Assembly: GCF_008704555.1 (NCBI RefSeq)
Contig: NZ_CP023702.1
Span: forward strand, 4,030,001-4,094,000
Origin: Streptomyces nitrosporeus
GTDB taxonomy: Bacteria; Actinomycetota; Actinomycetes; Streptomycetales; Streptomycetaceae
DNA length: 64,000 nucleotides
Direction: 5' to 3'
The notes under the pieces were generated by a model. It saw nothing but the letters and a program-made list of their open reading frames with translations, ran no database searches and was not told the origin of the DNA. The position numbers were made by a program, and so were the translations under genes. Of this stretch, positions 37,818 to 47,645 are shown one piece after another; the stretch's first letter is position 1; each line of letters opens with the position of its first letter.

Positions 37818-38231
37818 ATGTCCATCCACGAGAACCTGCTCGGGGGCCCCGCCCCGACCCATCTGCCCGACGATCCGGAGCCGCGTGAGCTGCTCGCCGC
37901 CGGCACGGCGCCCGCCGACGTCGCCGCGAAGTACCCCACGTCCTCGCTGGCCTGGGCGCAGCTCGCCGACGAGGCGTTCGAGGGCGGCCGGGTCGTCGAG
38001 TCGTACGCGTACGCGCGCACCGGTTACCACCGCGGGCTCGACGCCCTGCGCCGGGCGGGCTGGAAGGGACACGGTCCCGTCCCGTTCGAGCACGAGCCGA
38101 ACCGCGGCTTCCTGCGGGCCCTGCACGCCCTCGCCCGCGCCGCGCAGGCCATCGGCGAGCAGGAGGAGTACGAGCGCTGCTCGTCCTTCCTGCGCGACTC
38201 CTCGCAGACCGCGGCCGACACCCTGGGCTGA
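37818..38231 (+). CDS. DUF3151-family protein
   Basis: 137 aa; ATG 37818 chosen as the first start with an unbroken match to the family (MSIHENLLGGPAPTHLPDD). All-helical, TPR-like: SLAWAQLADEAFEGGRVVES, YAYARTGYHRGLDALRR, then ALHALARAAQAIGEQEEYER. A conserved actinobacterial family next to fba; function unknown. Confidence 0.8.
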   Translation: MSIHENLLGGPAPTHLPDDPEPRELLAAGTAPADVAAKYPTSSLAWAQLADEAFEGGRVVESYAYARTGYHRGLDALRRAGWKGHGPVPFEHEPNRGFLRALHALARAAQAIGEQEEYERCSSFLRDSSQTAADTLG

Positions 38232-38441
38232 CCCCCGGACCCCGGAGCCCTCGGTCTCCCGGTCTCCCGGGCCCGGACACCCGGATCCCCCCGGACCCCG
38301 CGGGTGCCGCCCGCGGGGTCCGGGGCGTACCAGGACCGGAAGCCGGCGCAGGCTTTAGGATGCGAACAGGGGACCGGAGCTCCACCACCTCACAAGGAAG
38401 GGGCGGACCGCTACCCGGAAGCTCGTGTCGAGGAGACAGCG

Positions 38442-39290
38442 ATGTCGACGTATCACCCCGACCCCGAAGCCACCGGTGCGGAAACCCCGTACCTCGACTT
38501 CGCGGGAACGACTCCGTACGAGGACTACGTCCAGGCGGATGTCCTGACCCACCTCCAGCACCTGCGCTCGGACGATCCGGGCGAGATGGTCTTCCTGGTC
38601 ACCACCCAGGTCATGGAGCTGTGGTTCACCGTCATCGTGCACGAATGGGAGACGGCCGCGCACGCGCTGCGCGAGGACCGCCTCCCGGACGCCCGTGACG
38701 CGCTGAAGCGCTCGCTGCGGGAACTGGAGGCGCTGAACGCCTCCTGGAAGCCGCTGGCCGGCCTCACCCCCGCCCAGTTCAACTCCTACCGCGGCTCGCT
38801 CGGCGAGGGGTCCGGGTTCCAGTCGGCGATGTACCGGCGGATGGAGTTCCTGCTGGGTGACAAGTCCGCGTCCATGCTCGTGCCGCACCGGGGCACGCCC
38901 CGGATCCACGCGGAGCTGGAGAAGGCGCTGCACCAGCCCGGCCTCTACGACGAGACGCTCGCCCTGCTGGCCCGGCGCGGGTACCCGGTGCCGCGGTCGG
39001 TGCTGGAGCGGGACCTGTCGCAGAAGTACGAGCCCTCGCCCGCGGTCGAGGCCGTCTGGGCGGAGATCTACTCCGGCCAGGACCAGGACGCCGAGCTGGT
39101 ACGGCTCGGCGAGGTGCTGACCGACGTGGCGGAGCTGGTCTGGCGCTGGCGCAACGACCATCTCACCGCCACCCGCAGGGCGATGGGCTCCAAGACCGGC
39201 ACCGGCGGGTCGGCGGGGGTCGCCTGGCTGGAGAAGCGGGCCGGGAAGACCGTGTTCCCCGAGCTGTGGACGGCGCGCAGCCATGTCTGA
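38442..39290 (+). CDS. kynA: Tryptophan 2,3-dioxygenase
   Basis: 282 aa from ATG 38442 (GAGGAGA upstream). Heme dioxygenase signatures: TPYEDYVQADVLTHLQ, FLVTTQVMELWFTVIVHE, FNSYRGSLGEGSGFQSAMYR and the proximal His segment WRWRNDHLTATRR. It opens the indole ring of tryptophan to N-formylkynurenine. The end overlaps kynU by 8 bp, so dioxygenase and kynureninase form an operon for tryptophan catabolism. Confidence 0.92.
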   Translation: MSTYHPDPEATGAETPYLDFAGTTPYEDYVQADVLTHLQHLRSDDPGEMVFLVTTQVMELWFTVIVHEWETAAHALREDRLPDARDALKRSLRELEALNASWKPLAGLTPAQFNSYRGSLGEGSGFQSAMYRRMEFLLGDKSASMLVPHRGTPRIHAELEKALHQPGLYDETLALLARRGYPVPRSVLERDLSQKYEPSPAVEAVWAEIYSGQDQDAELVRLGEVLTDVAELVWRWRNDHLTATRRAMGSKTGTGGSAGVAWLEKRAGKTVFPELWTARSHV

Positions 39291-40470
39291 CCTCCGGGAG
39301 CGCGCCGAGGCGCTCGACACCGCGGACGAACTGGCCGCACACCGGGGGATGTTCGCCCTGGACGACACCGTCTACCTCGACGGCAACTCGCTGGGCGCGC
39401 TGCCGGCGCACGTACCGGACCGGATGCGGGACGTCCTGACCCGTCAGTGGGGCGAACTGCGCATCCGTTCCTGGGACGAGAGCGGCTGGTGGACCGCGCC
39501 CGAGCGGATCGGCGACCGGATCGCCCCGCTGGTCGGGGCGGGCCCCGGCCGGATCGTGGTGGGCGACTCCACCAGTGTGAACGTCTTCAAGGCGGTGGTG
39601 GCCGCGAGCCGTCTCGCCGCCGGGGGACGCGACGAGATCCTGGTCGACGCCACCACCTTCCCGACCGACGGGTACATCGCCGCGTCGGCGGCCCGGATGA
39701 CCGGCCACCGCCTCGTCCCGGTCGCGCCCGCCGACGTGCCGGACGCGCTCGGCCCCCGTACCGCGCTCGTCCTGCTCAACCACGTCGACTACCGCACCGG
39801 CAGGCTCCACGACCTGCCCGGTCTCACCGCCGCCGCGCACGCGGCGGGCGCCCTCGCGGTGTGGGACCTGTGCCACAGCGCGGGCGCCCTGCCGGTCGGC
39901 CTCGACGCGCACGGGGTGGACCTGGCGGTGGGGTGCACGTACAAGTACCTGAACGGCGGGCCCGGTTCGCCGGCCTTCCTGTACGTCGCCGAACGCCACC
40001 AGGCGGCCTTCGACTCACCGCTGCCGGGCTGGACCTCGCACGCCGACCCCTTCGCGATGACCCCGGGCTACACCCCCGCCGAGGGTTCCGTGCGGGGCCG
40101 GGTCGGTACCCCGGACATCCTGTCGATGCTGGCCCTGGAGGCGTCCCTGGACGTCTGGGACGGCGTCCGTGTGGACACCGTGCGGGCCAAGTCGCTGGCG
40201 CTGACGGACTTCTTCCTGGAGTGCGTCGCCGCCTACGTCCCCGCGGGGCGGGTCGTCCCGGTGACCCCCTTCGCCCACGCGGAGCGCGGCAGCCAGGTCT
40301 CGCTCCGCTGCGAGGACGCGCCCGCGGTGATGGCGGAGCTCATCGCGCGGGGCGTCGTCGGGGACCTGCGCCGCCCGGACATCCTGCGCTTCGGTTTCAC
40401 CCCGCTGTACGTCGGCTTCGCGGACGCGGAGCGGGCGGCGAGGGTCCTCGCCGAGGTGGTGGCGGTGTGA
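39283..40470 (+). CDS. kynU: Kynureninase
   Basis: 395 aa; ATG overlapping kynA. PLP fold type I: YLDGNSLGALPAHVP, DSTSVNVFKAVVAASR, then LWD/HSAGALPVGLDAHGVDL and the PLP lysine in GCTYKYLNGGPGSPAF. Cleaves kynurenine to anthranilate and alanine. The formamidase step between kynA and kynU products could be supplied by the hydrolase at 47646. Confidence 0.92.
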   Translation: MSDLRERAEALDTADELAAHRGMFALDDTVYLDGNSLGALPAHVPDRMRDVLTRQWGELRIRSWDESGWWTAPERIGDRIAPLVGAGPGRIVVGDSTSVNVFKAVVAASRLAAGGRDEILVDATTFPTDGYIAASAARMTGHRLVPVAPADVPDALGPRTALVLLNHVDYRTGRLHDLPGLTAAAHAAGALAVWDLCHSAGALPVGLDAHGVDLAVGCTYKYLNGGPGSPAFLYVAERHQAAFDSPLPGWTSHADPFAMTPGYTPAEGSVRGRVGTPDILSMLALEASLDVWDGVRVDTVRAKSLALTDFFLECVAAYVPAGRVVPVTPFAHAERGSQVSLRCEDAPAVMAELIARGVVGDLRRPDILRFGFTPLYVGFADAERAARVLAEVVAV

Positions 40471-40517
40471 CGCCGTCCCCGACCCGGCCGCGCACACCCC
40501 GGGGGTGAGGCGGCCGT

Positions 40518-40559
40518 CCGCCGGGCGGGGGCCGCGTTCCCGCGCCCCTCGCCCGGCGG
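40518..40559. terminator. Terminator between convergent kynU and the L,D-transpeptidase gene
   Basis: CCGCCGGGCG (40518-40527) and CGCCCGGCGG (40550-40559) are perfectly inverted, with further partial pairing inside. Position between two stops implies use in both directions. Confidence 0.65.
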
Positions 40560-40565
40560 CCCGGG

Positions 40566-41783
40566 TCAGCCCAGTGCGCTCTTCTTCCGCCAGTCGGCCC
40601 AGGAGACGTTCCACGCGCCGTACCCGTTGCCCTCCGCCACGGTGCCCTTGGCGTCGGCGCCGGTGATCTCGAAGGGGTCGCCGGCCCGCACCTGCCCGTA
40701 CAGGGCCGCGGCGTTCGCGTCGCTGAGTCCCACGCAGCCCGAACTCCGGTTGGCGACACCGAAGTACGCGGCGTTCCACGGGGCGGCGTGCACGTACATC
40801 CCCGACCAGGTCAGCCGCATCGACCAGTCCACCATCTTGTCGTACGCGTCACCGAGACCCACCGTCTCCGAACGCATGTTGATGGTGCCCTCCTTGGACA
40901 TCAGGACGGCCGTGCCGCGCCAGGACGCCTTGTCCCCGCCGGGCGTGCCCGCGGACATGGGCAGGTCCAGGACCGTCTTCCCCTCGCGGACCAGGGTGAG
41001 GCGGTGCCGGTCCAGGTCCACCCGGGCCACCTGGGCGGAGCCGATCGTGAACGTGGTGGCGTAGTCGCGTACGAAGAAGCCGCCGTCCGGGCCCGAGTCG
41101 ACGCCGTCGAGGCCGGCGGCGAGCGTGACACGGGTGCCGGGCTTCCAGTACTCCCGGGGGCGCCAGTCGACGCGGTCCTTCCCGGAGTGGTCCCGCAGCC
41201 AGCCCCAGGAACCGGTCGTGTCGTCGGTCGTGGTGACCGTGAGGGCCTTCTCGACCGCGGCCTTGTTCTTCACCGGGTGGTCGAACACGATCGACAGCGG
41301 CTGCGCGATGCCGACCGTGGTGTCCTTGCCGGGCGCCAGCGTCAGCTTGTTGACCTTGTCCGCGGCGGCGGTCGTGAACCCCGTCCGGTCGCCGCGGCCC
41401 GCGGCGTCCTTCGCGCTCACGGTGTACGCCGTGCCGGGGGCCGCGACCCGGTCGGACGTCCAGGTCCTGCCGTCGGCGGATATCCGCCCGGCCAGCGCCT
41501 TGCCCCCGGCGGCCCGCACCTGGACCGTCTTCAGCTTCCCCGACTCCGCCGTCACCTTCACCGGTACGCCCGCGACGGCCTTTGTCCCGTGCGGGGCCAC
41601 GGTGATGTCCAGGGCGGGGGCCGGCGCGACGGCGGTGCCGGCGGGCGCGGCACCCTCCGCCGGGCCGCCGCCCGCGCACGCGGTGAGCGCGGCGCAGACC
41701 ACGGCGGCCTGGACGGCCAGGAAGAGCCGGGCACGGCTGCGGACCGGACCGGTACGGCGTGCGGACCGACATGCGGAACTCAA
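40566..41783 (-). CDS. L,D-transpeptidase lipoprotein
   Basis: 405 aa from TTG 41783, chosen because GGAGG lies six bases upstream and the signal peptide then starts properly. Signal RARLFLAVQAAVVCAALTAC with lipobox LTAC places it on the outer membrane face. Two Ig-like modules (about 45-255) precede a YkuD domain with the active site SSGCVGLSDANA; the His is in GMYVHAAPW. It makes 3-3 cross-links in peptidoglycan. Divergent from the femX-type gene. Confidence 0.9.
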   Translation of the reverse strand: MSSACRSARRTGPVRSRARLFLAVQAAVVCAALTACAGGGPAEGAAPAGTAVAPAPALDITVAPHGTKAVAGVPVKVTAESGKLKTVQVRAAGGKALAGRISADGRTWTSDRVAAPGTAYTVSAKDAAGRGDRTGFTTAAADKVNKLTLAPGKDTTVGIAQPLSIVFDHPVKNKAAVEKALTVTTTDDTTGSWGWLRDHSGKDRVDWRPREYWKPGTRVTLAAGLDGVDSGPDGGFFVRDYATTFTIGSAQVARVDLDRHRLTLVREGKTVLDLPMSAGTPGGDKASWRGTAVLMSKEGTINMRSETVGLGDAYDKMVDWSMRLTWSGMYVHAAPWNAAYFGVANRSSGCVGLSDANAAALYGQVRAGDPFEITGADAKGTVAEGNGYGAWNVSWADWRKKSALG

Positions 41784-42008
41784 CGGAGACCTCCAAGGGA
41801 TGCGCTTCTCGTGAAAGGAGAGGCGATCACCCGAGCGTAGGTTCCGGATTCCGGCGCTCTTCGGGTAATTCCCTCCACGGCGGGGAATGCAGCACAACGG
41901 TCATCGTCCGGTCACATGCGCCGCGCGGCCCGGTCACGCTCCCCTGTGAACATCCTGTGCAGCACCCGGGACCGGCCACAGGGGCGGGTACGGGGAAAGG
42001 ACCGGACG

Positions 42009-43181
42009 ATGTCGATGCTGCTCCTTCCAGGCAACCGCAGCCGTGACCAGGAGACGGTCGTCCGGCCGCTCGGCGCGGCCGAACACCGCGCTTTTCTCGC
42101 CACCCGGCCGACGACGAGTTTTCTCCAGTTCCCGTCCTGGGCCGCGGTAAAGGACCAGTGGTCCTCCGAAATGATCGGATGGCACGGTGCGGAAGGGGAA
42201 TTGGAGGGGGCCGCCCTGGTCCTCTACCGCCAATTCCCCGGCACCCGGAAATACTTCGCCTATCTTCCGGAAGGGCCGGTCGCGGACTGGGCCGGACCGG
42301 GGATCGACCGGTGGCTGCGCCCGCTGATGGCCCACCTGCGCCGCGCGGGTGCCTTCGCCGTACGCATCGGCCCGGCACCGGCGTTCCGTGTCTGGGAGGC
42401 CGCCCGGCTCAAGGCGTCCACCGGGCCCGGGCAGAGGGTCGCCGACGTCCTGGCCTCCGAGGTGGACCCGCTCGGCACCGTCGTCGCCGAGCGGCTGCGG
42501 GCGCGCGGCTGGCGGCGCTGCGGCGGGGACGGCGAGGACGGGGGCGACGGCGACGCGCAGCCCCGCTACGTCTTCCACGTGCCGCTCGCCGGCCGGACCC
42601 CCGACGACCTGTGGGCCGGGCTCAACCAGGAGTGGCGGCGCAATGTGCGCAAGGCCCGGAAGGCCGGGGTCGAGGTCGTCACCGGGGACGCGTCCGACCT
42701 GCCCGCCTTCCACCGGCTGCTGCGGATCACCGAGGAACGCGACGGTTTCCGGCTCGGCCGCTCCCTCGCCTACTACCAGCGCCAGTACGCCGTCCTCAAC
42801 GCCGAGCGGCCCGGCCGGATGCGGCTCTGCCTGGCCGTCCACCGGGGCGAGATCCTGGCCGCCCACACCATGATCCTGGCGGGGCGGCGGGTCTGGTACC
42901 AGACCGGCGCCTCGGCCGACCACCGCCGCGAGGTCCGGCCCAGCAACGCCCTCCAGTGGCAGATGATGCTCGACTCCCACGCCATGGGCGCACACGTGTA
43001 CGACATGCGCGGGGTACCCTCCACCCTCGATCCCGAGGACCGCTCGTTCGGGCTGCTGCGCTGGAAGCTCGGCACCGGCGGCCGCCTCGTCGAGACCCTC
43101 GGAGAGTGGGAGACATCAGTGGGCGGAGCCGCCAACAACACGCTCTACCGGGCGTTCCACGCCTACCTGGCCCGCCGATGA
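42009..43181 (+). CDS. femX: FemABX-type peptidyltransferase
   Basis: 390 aa from ATG 42009 (AAAGGA upstream). GNAT-like double domain: FLQFPSWAAVKDQW, a central NQEWRRNVRKARKAGVEV, and a C-terminal part with YQTGASADHRREVRPSNALQ and VYDMRGV. In Streptomyces FemX uses Gly-tRNA to add the first glycine to lipid II. The downstream gene is murJ, overlapping by ATGA, which supports a lipid II role. Confidence 0.87.
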   Translation: MSMLLLPGNRSRDQETVVRPLGAAEHRAFLATRPTTSFLQFPSWAAVKDQWSSEMIGWHGAEGELEGAALVLYRQFPGTRKYFAYLPEGPVADWAGPGIDRWLRPLMAHLRRAGAFAVRIGPAPAFRVWEAARLKASTGPGQRVADVLASEVDPLGTVVAERLRARGWRRCGGDGEDGGDGDAQPRYVFHVPLAGRTPDDLWAGLNQEWRRNVRKARKAGVEVVTGDASDLPAFHRLLRITEERDGFRLGRSLAYYQRQYAVLNAERPGRMRLCLAVHRGEILAAHTMILAGRRVWYQTGASADHRREVRPSNALQWQMMLDSHAMGAHVYDMRGVPSTLDPEDRSFGLLRWKLGTGGRLVETLGEWETSVGGAANNTLYRAFHAYLARR

Positions 43182-44869
43182 CGGCCACCGGCCCCGCCCC
43201 CGCCCCCGCCGCGACACCCGCTCCCGCCGGGGGCGCACCGGAGCGGAAGTCCCGGTCCGTGCTGCGCGGCGGTGCCGTCATGGCCGCGGGCTCCGTCGTC
43301 TCCCGCGCCACCGGGTTCGTACGCTCCGCCGTCGTCGTCGCCGCACTGGGCACCGGCCTCCAGGCCGACGGCTACGCGGTCGCCAACACCGTCCCGAACA
43401 TCCTGTACATGCTGCTCCTCGGCGGCGCGCTCAACGCGGTCCTCGTACCGGAGCTGGTACGGGCCGCCGGGGAGCACCCCGACGGCGGCGCCGCCTACAC
43501 CGACCGGCTGCTCACCCTCTGCACCGCGGGGCTGCTCGCCCTCACCGCGCTCGCGGTCGCCGGGGCGCCCCTCATCGTCTCCCTCTACACCGGCTACACG
43601 GGCGGCCAGGCCGAGCTGACCGTCGCGCTGGCCCGCTACTGCCTGCCCCAGATCCTGTTCTACGGGCTGTTCACCCTGCTGGGACAGGTCCTCAACGCCC
43701 GCGGCCGGTTCGGCGCCATGATGTGGACCCCGGTCCTCAACAACCTCGTGATCATCGGGGTGTTCGGCCTCTACCTGGCGGTGGCCGCCGGGTCGGACGG
43801 CAGCCTCACCGACGGCCAGGCCCGGCTCCTGGGGTGGGGGACGACCGCCGGTGTGGCCGTCCAGACCCTGGCGCTGGTGCCCGCGCTGCGCGGGGCCGGG
43901 TTCCGCTGGCGCCCCCGCTTCGACTGGCGCGGCAGCGGCCTCACCCGGCCGCTGCGCTCGGCCGGCTGGCTCGTGCTGCTGGTCCTGACCAACCAGGCCG
44001 CCTACTGGGTGGTGACCCGGCTCTCCACGGCGAGCGGGCAGCAGGCCGTCGAACAGGGTGTGGCGGGCGGCGCGGGCTACACCGCGTACAGCTACGCCTA
44101 CCAGCTGTGGGTCGTGCCCCAGGGCATCGTCACGGTCTCCCTGGTCACCGCGCTGATGCCGCGGATGAGCCGGGCCGCCGCCGGCGGAGACACGGCCGGG
44201 GTGCGGCGCGACGTCTCGTACGCCCTGCGCACCAGTGCCGCCGCCGTCGTCCCCGCCGCCGCCGCGCTGCTGGCGCTCGCGCCCTGGGTGATGGGGGCCG
44301 TCTTCGGCTACGGGCGGGCCGGGGCCGACGACATCGCCGTGATGGGGGGCATGATGGCGGCCTTCGCACCGGGACTGATCGCGTTCTCCGGGCAGTACGT
44401 GCTCTCCCGCGGCTTCTACGCGATGGGCGACACCCGCACGCCCTTCTTCCTCAACCTCGTGATCGCGGGCGCGAACGCCGGGCTCTGCGTGGCCGCCCAC
44501 CTGCTGCTGCCGGCCCGCTGGGCGGTGACGGGGATGGCGGGGGCGAGCTCCGTCGCCTACGCGCTGGGCTTCGCCGTCACCGCCTGTGTGCTGCACCGCC
44601 GGCTGGCGGTGCGGGAGGCCGCGCCCCGGGTACGGCTGTGGCGTTCGCCCGCACTGGGGGTCCACCTGCGGCTGACGGCGGCCTGCGTGCCGGCCGGCCT
44701 GCTCGCCCACGGCGCGGCCCGGGCCGCCGAAGGGGCCGGGGACATCGCGGCCGTCTCGGCGGGAGCCCTCGTGCTCCTGGCGGTGGTCGCCCTGCTGGCC
44801 GGGCCGCTCTCCGTCACCGAGATAAACTCCCCGCTGGCGGCGGCGGGCCGGAAGCTGTGGAAGCGGTGA
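43178..44869 (+). CDS. murJ: Lipid II flippase MurJ
   Basis: 563 aa, about 14 transmembrane helices of the MviN/MATE-like fold: SRATGFVRSAVVVAALGTGL, GYAVANTVPNILYMLLLGGA, FGAMMWTPVLNNLVIIGVFG. Arg and acidic residues in the hydrophobic cavity are kept in early helices. It moves lipid II to the outer face for peptidoglycan synthesis. Coupled with femX, which decorates the same lipid. A second MviN copy is usual in Streptomyces, so this may be a paralog. Confidence 0.88.
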   Translation: MTATGPAPAPAATPAPAGGAPERKSRSVLRGGAVMAAGSVVSRATGFVRSAVVVAALGTGLQADGYAVANTVPNILYMLLLGGALNAVLVPELVRAAGEHPDGGAAYTDRLLTLCTAGLLALTALAVAGAPLIVSLYTGYTGGQAELTVALARYCLPQILFYGLFTLLGQVLNARGRFGAMMWTPVLNNLVIIGVFGLYLAVAAGSDGSLTDGQARLLGWGTTAGVAVQTLALVPALRGAGFRWRPRFDWRGSGLTRPLRSAGWLVLLVLTNQAAYWVVTRLSTASGQQAVEQGVAGGAGYTAYSYAYQLWVVPQGIVTVSLVTALMPRMSRAAAGGDTAGVRRDVSYALRTSAAAVVPAAAALLALAPWVMGAVFGYGRAGADDIAVMGGMMAAFAPGLIAFSGQYVLSRGFYAMGDTRTPFFLNLVIAGANAGLCVAAHLLLPARWAVTGMAGASSVAYALGFAVTACVLHRRLAVREAAPRVRLWRSPALGVHLRLTAACVPAGLLAHGAARAAEGAGDIAAVSAGALVLLAVVALLAGPLSVTEINSPLAAAGRKLWKR

Positions 44870-44918
44870 AGCCCGACGGGGGCAGCCGCGTCGCGACGAG
44901 TGTGGGGACCAGGGTGCG

Positions 44919-45602
44919 ATGCCTCGCATACTTCTCATAGAGGACGACCCCTCCGTGCGCGAAGGGGTCGAACTCGGCCTGCGCCGGAGGGGCCACGAGG
45001 TCCTGGCGGTGGAGACCGGGGAGGCCGGGCTCGGCGCCCTGGACCCCTTCCGGCCGGATCTGGTGCTCCTGGACCTGATGCTGCCCGGCATGAACGGCGT
45101 CCTCGTCTGCCGGCGCGTACGCGAGACCAGCCAGCTGCCGATCATCATGCTCACCGCGCGCGGCGACGACTTCGACGTCGTCGTCGGCCTGGAGGCGGGC
45201 GCCGACGACTACGTCGTCAAGCCGGCCCGCACCGAGGTGCTCGACGCCCGGATCCGGGCCGTACTGCGCCGGCTCACCGACCCCGTCGAACGCACCGGCA
45301 CCGAGGTCCACGGCGAGCTGACCGTGGACCGGGCCGGGCTCTCGGTGACCAAGGGGGGCGAGCAGCTGGCCCTGGCCCCCTCCGAACTGAAGCTGCTCCT
45401 GCACCTGTCGGCCTCACCCGGCCAGGTGTTCAGCCGGCAGCAGCTCCTCGAATGCGTCTGGGAGCACGGCTACCACGGTGACGCGCGGCTCGTCGACGCC
45501 TGTGTGCGGCGGCTGCGGCGGAAGATCGAGCACGCCGAGTCCGCCCCCCGCTACATCCAGACCGTGCGCGGCTTCGGCTACCGCTTCGGACCGCTCGGAT
45601 GA
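44919..45602 (+). CDS. OmpR-family response regulator
   Basis: 227 aa. Receiver domain with phosphoacceptor Asp51 in LVLLDLMLPGMNG, Thr in LTARGDD and Lys in VVKPA. C-terminal winged helix (EHGYHGDARLVDACVRRLRR) binds DNA. The ATG overlaps the kinase start at its end (ATGA), a standard pair. It lies 49 bp after murJ, and control of envelope genes is a reasonable guess. Confidence 0.92.
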   Translation: MPRILLIEDDPSVREGVELGLRRRGHEVLAVETGEAGLGALDPFRPDLVLLDLMLPGMNGVLVCRRVRETSQLPIIMLTARGDDFDVVVGLEAGADDYVVKPARTEVLDARIRAVLRRLTDPVERTGTEVHGELTVDRAGLSVTKGGEQLALAPSELKLLLHLSASPGQVFSRQQLLECVWEHGYHGDARLVDACVRRLRRKIEHAESAPRYIQTVRGFGYRFGPLG

Positions 45603-47035
45603 GACCGGGAGCCACCGGCTTCGGCCTGCGCACCCGGCTCGTCTTCGCCTTCCTCCTCGTGGCCGCGATCAGCGCGGCCACGACCGCCACCCTCACCTAC
45701 CGGGCGGCGCGTTCCGCGGTCCTGCAACAGGCCCAGGACACGGCGGTCGGCCAGTTCCGGGACCGGATCGCCGCGTACACCGTGAGCCTGCCGCTCGACG
45801 AACCCGCCCTGAAGGACCTCTGCATCACCCTGGCCCGGGAGGGGAAACCGCACAGCTGGATCGTCTTCGCGGAGTACGGCCGGCTGCGCGCCTCCTCCTC
45901 CGACCGCCCGGTCTCCGACGTGATCACCCGGCAGCTGCGCGACACCGCCCGGACCGAGGCGCACGGATCGTTCCAGCGGGTCGTCAAGGACGGGAGGCCA
46001 TGGCTCACGGTCGGCATGCCCACGCTCTACGAGCGCGCCGGTGAACGCCGGCCCACCGGCCTCGTCCTGTACGCCGTCATGCCGCTCGACGTGGAGGAGG
46101 CCAACGTCGCCGCCATGGTCTCGGCCGCCCGGGACGGCGCCCTGCCCGCGCTGCTGATCGCCCTGGTCCCCGCGCTGCTCGCCTCCCGCAGCGTCCTGCG
46201 TCCCGTACGCGATCTGCGGCGGGCCGCGGCGGGTATCGGACGGGGCGAACTCGACACCCGTATCGAGGTCAAGGGGTCCGACGAACTCGCTGAACTGGCA
46301 TGGACGTTCAACGAGTCGTCCAGGAACCTGGAGCGTTCGGTCGCGGAGCTCCGGCAGGCCGAGGCACGGGCCAGGCGGTTCGCCTCCGACGTCTCGCACG
46401 AACTGCGCACCCCGCTGGCCGGTATGCTCGCCGTCACCGAGGTGCTCGACGAGGACGCCGCCCATCTGAGTGCCGACACGGCGGCCGCCGTCCGGCTGAT
46501 CAGCGCCGAGACCGGGAAGCTGGCCACCCTCGTCGAGGACCTGATGGAGATCTCGCGCTTCGACGCCAAGGCCGCCCGCCTCAACCTCGACGAGGTCGAC
46601 GGCGCCGAGACGATACGCAAGACCCTGCAGAGCCGCCGCTGGGAGGCATCCGTACACACCGAACTCGCCGAGGGCGTCCGGGTGGTGCTCGACCCGCGGC
46701 GGTTCGACGTGATCGTCGCGAACCTGGTCGGCAACGCGCTGCGGCACGGCGCGGAGCCCGTCTCCGTACGCCTGTGGACCGAGGCGCGGGAGGGCCGCTC
46801 CTGGCTGGTGACAGAGGTGTCGGACCGGGGGCCGGGCATCGGCCCCGACGCGCTGCCCCACATCTTCGACCGCTTCTACAAGGCCGACGAGGCCCGGACC
46901 CGGTCGGCGGGGAGCGGCCTGGGACTGGCCATCACCCAGGAGAACGCGGCACTGCACGGCGGTACCGTCCACGCGGCCGACGGGCCGGACGGCGGGGCGG
47001 TCTTCACCGTGACGATCCCGCTGGAGGGCGTGTGA
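45599..47035 (+). CDS. HisKA sensor histidine kinase
   Basis: 478 aa. N-terminal transmembrane helix (about 12-32), a second near 175-200 (ALPALLIALVPALLASRSV), HAMP, then HisKA with FASDVSHELRTPLAG (phospho-His) and HATPase boxes NALRHGAE, DRGPGIGPD and GSGLGLAI. Partner of the regulator at 44919. A GTGA overlap couples it to the lipoprotein gene downstream, suggesting the lipoprotein takes part in sensing. Confidence 0.92.
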   Translation: MRPGATGFGLRTRLVFAFLLVAAISAATTATLTYRAARSAVLQQAQDTAVGQFRDRIAAYTVSLPLDEPALKDLCITLAREGKPHSWIVFAEYGRLRASSSDRPVSDVITRQLRDTARTEAHGSFQRVVKDGRPWLTVGMPTLYERAGERRPTGLVLYAVMPLDVEEANVAAMVSAARDGALPALLIALVPALLASRSVLRPVRDLRRAAAGIGRGELDTRIEVKGSDELAELAWTFNESSRNLERSVAELRQAEARARRFASDVSHELRTPLAGMLAVTEVLDEDAAHLSADTAAAVRLISAETGKLATLVEDLMEISRFDAKAARLNLDEVDGAETIRKTLQSRRWEASVHTELAEGVRVVLDPRRFDVIVANLVGNALRHGAEPVSVRLWTEAREGRSWLVTEVSDRGPGIGPDALPHIFDRFYKADEARTRSAGSGLGLAITQENAALHGGTVHAADGPDGGAVFTVTIPLEGV

Positions 47036-47547
47036 GGGCGCGGCCGGCACGCCGGGTACGGCTGCTGGCCGCCGGGCTGCTCCTCCTCGCCACCGGCTGC
47101 GGCATCAGGGCCACCGGCGTCGTCGAGGTCGGTGGCGCGGCCGAGGTGCAGGTGTCCGGGGGCGGGCCCCAGGACACGGTCCTGTACTTCGTCCACGCGG
47201 GCGGGCTCATGCCCGTGGTACGCCAGGTCGAGCCGCTGGGGGGAGACCCCTCCGGCACCGTGCGGACGGAGGAGAAGGTACTCGCCATGCTCCTCGCGGG
47301 CCCCGACGCCCGGGAGCGGGAGGCCGGGCTGCGGACCGAGCTGCCGTCCGGGAGCGGCGTGGTCTCCCTCGACCTGGTGGAGGACGGGGTCCTGGTGCGG
47401 CTGGGCAGGCCGGTCACCGGACTGTCCGGGCTCGCCCGGCGCCAGCTGGTCTGCACCGCGGCGGAGGCCCTCGTGTCCGGCGGGGGCGAGCCGGTGACGG
47501 TCGTGGGGACCGACACCTCGTTCGGCCCGGACACCTGCGAGCTGTGA
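47032..47547 (+). CDS. Lipoprotein with GerMN-like domain
   Basis: 171 aa; GTG overlapping the kinase stop. Lipobox LATGC near 20. The rest resembles the GerMN fold seen in LpqB-type lipoproteins (LYFVHAGGLMPVVRQVE, GDPSGTVRTEEKVLAMLLAGP, VRLGRPVTGLSGL). LpqB-type proteins act with sensor kinases at the envelope; the same seems likely here. Confidence 0.78.
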   Translation: MRARPARRVRLLAAGLLLLATGCGIRATGVVEVGGAAEVQVSGGGPQDTVLYFVHAGGLMPVVRQVEPLGGDPSGTVRTEEKVLAMLLAGPDAREREAGLRTELPSGSGVVSLDLVEDGVLVRLGRPVTGLSGLARRQLVCTAAEALVSGGGEPVTVVGTDTSFGPDTCEL

Positions 47548-47645
47548 GCGGACCTCCGCCGCGGGAGCGCGCCGGCCCCCTGATAGCGTCCCCGCAGTTC
47601 GTACCGGCCGAGCCGCCGGGGCACACACAGGACGGGTGGAGCAGT

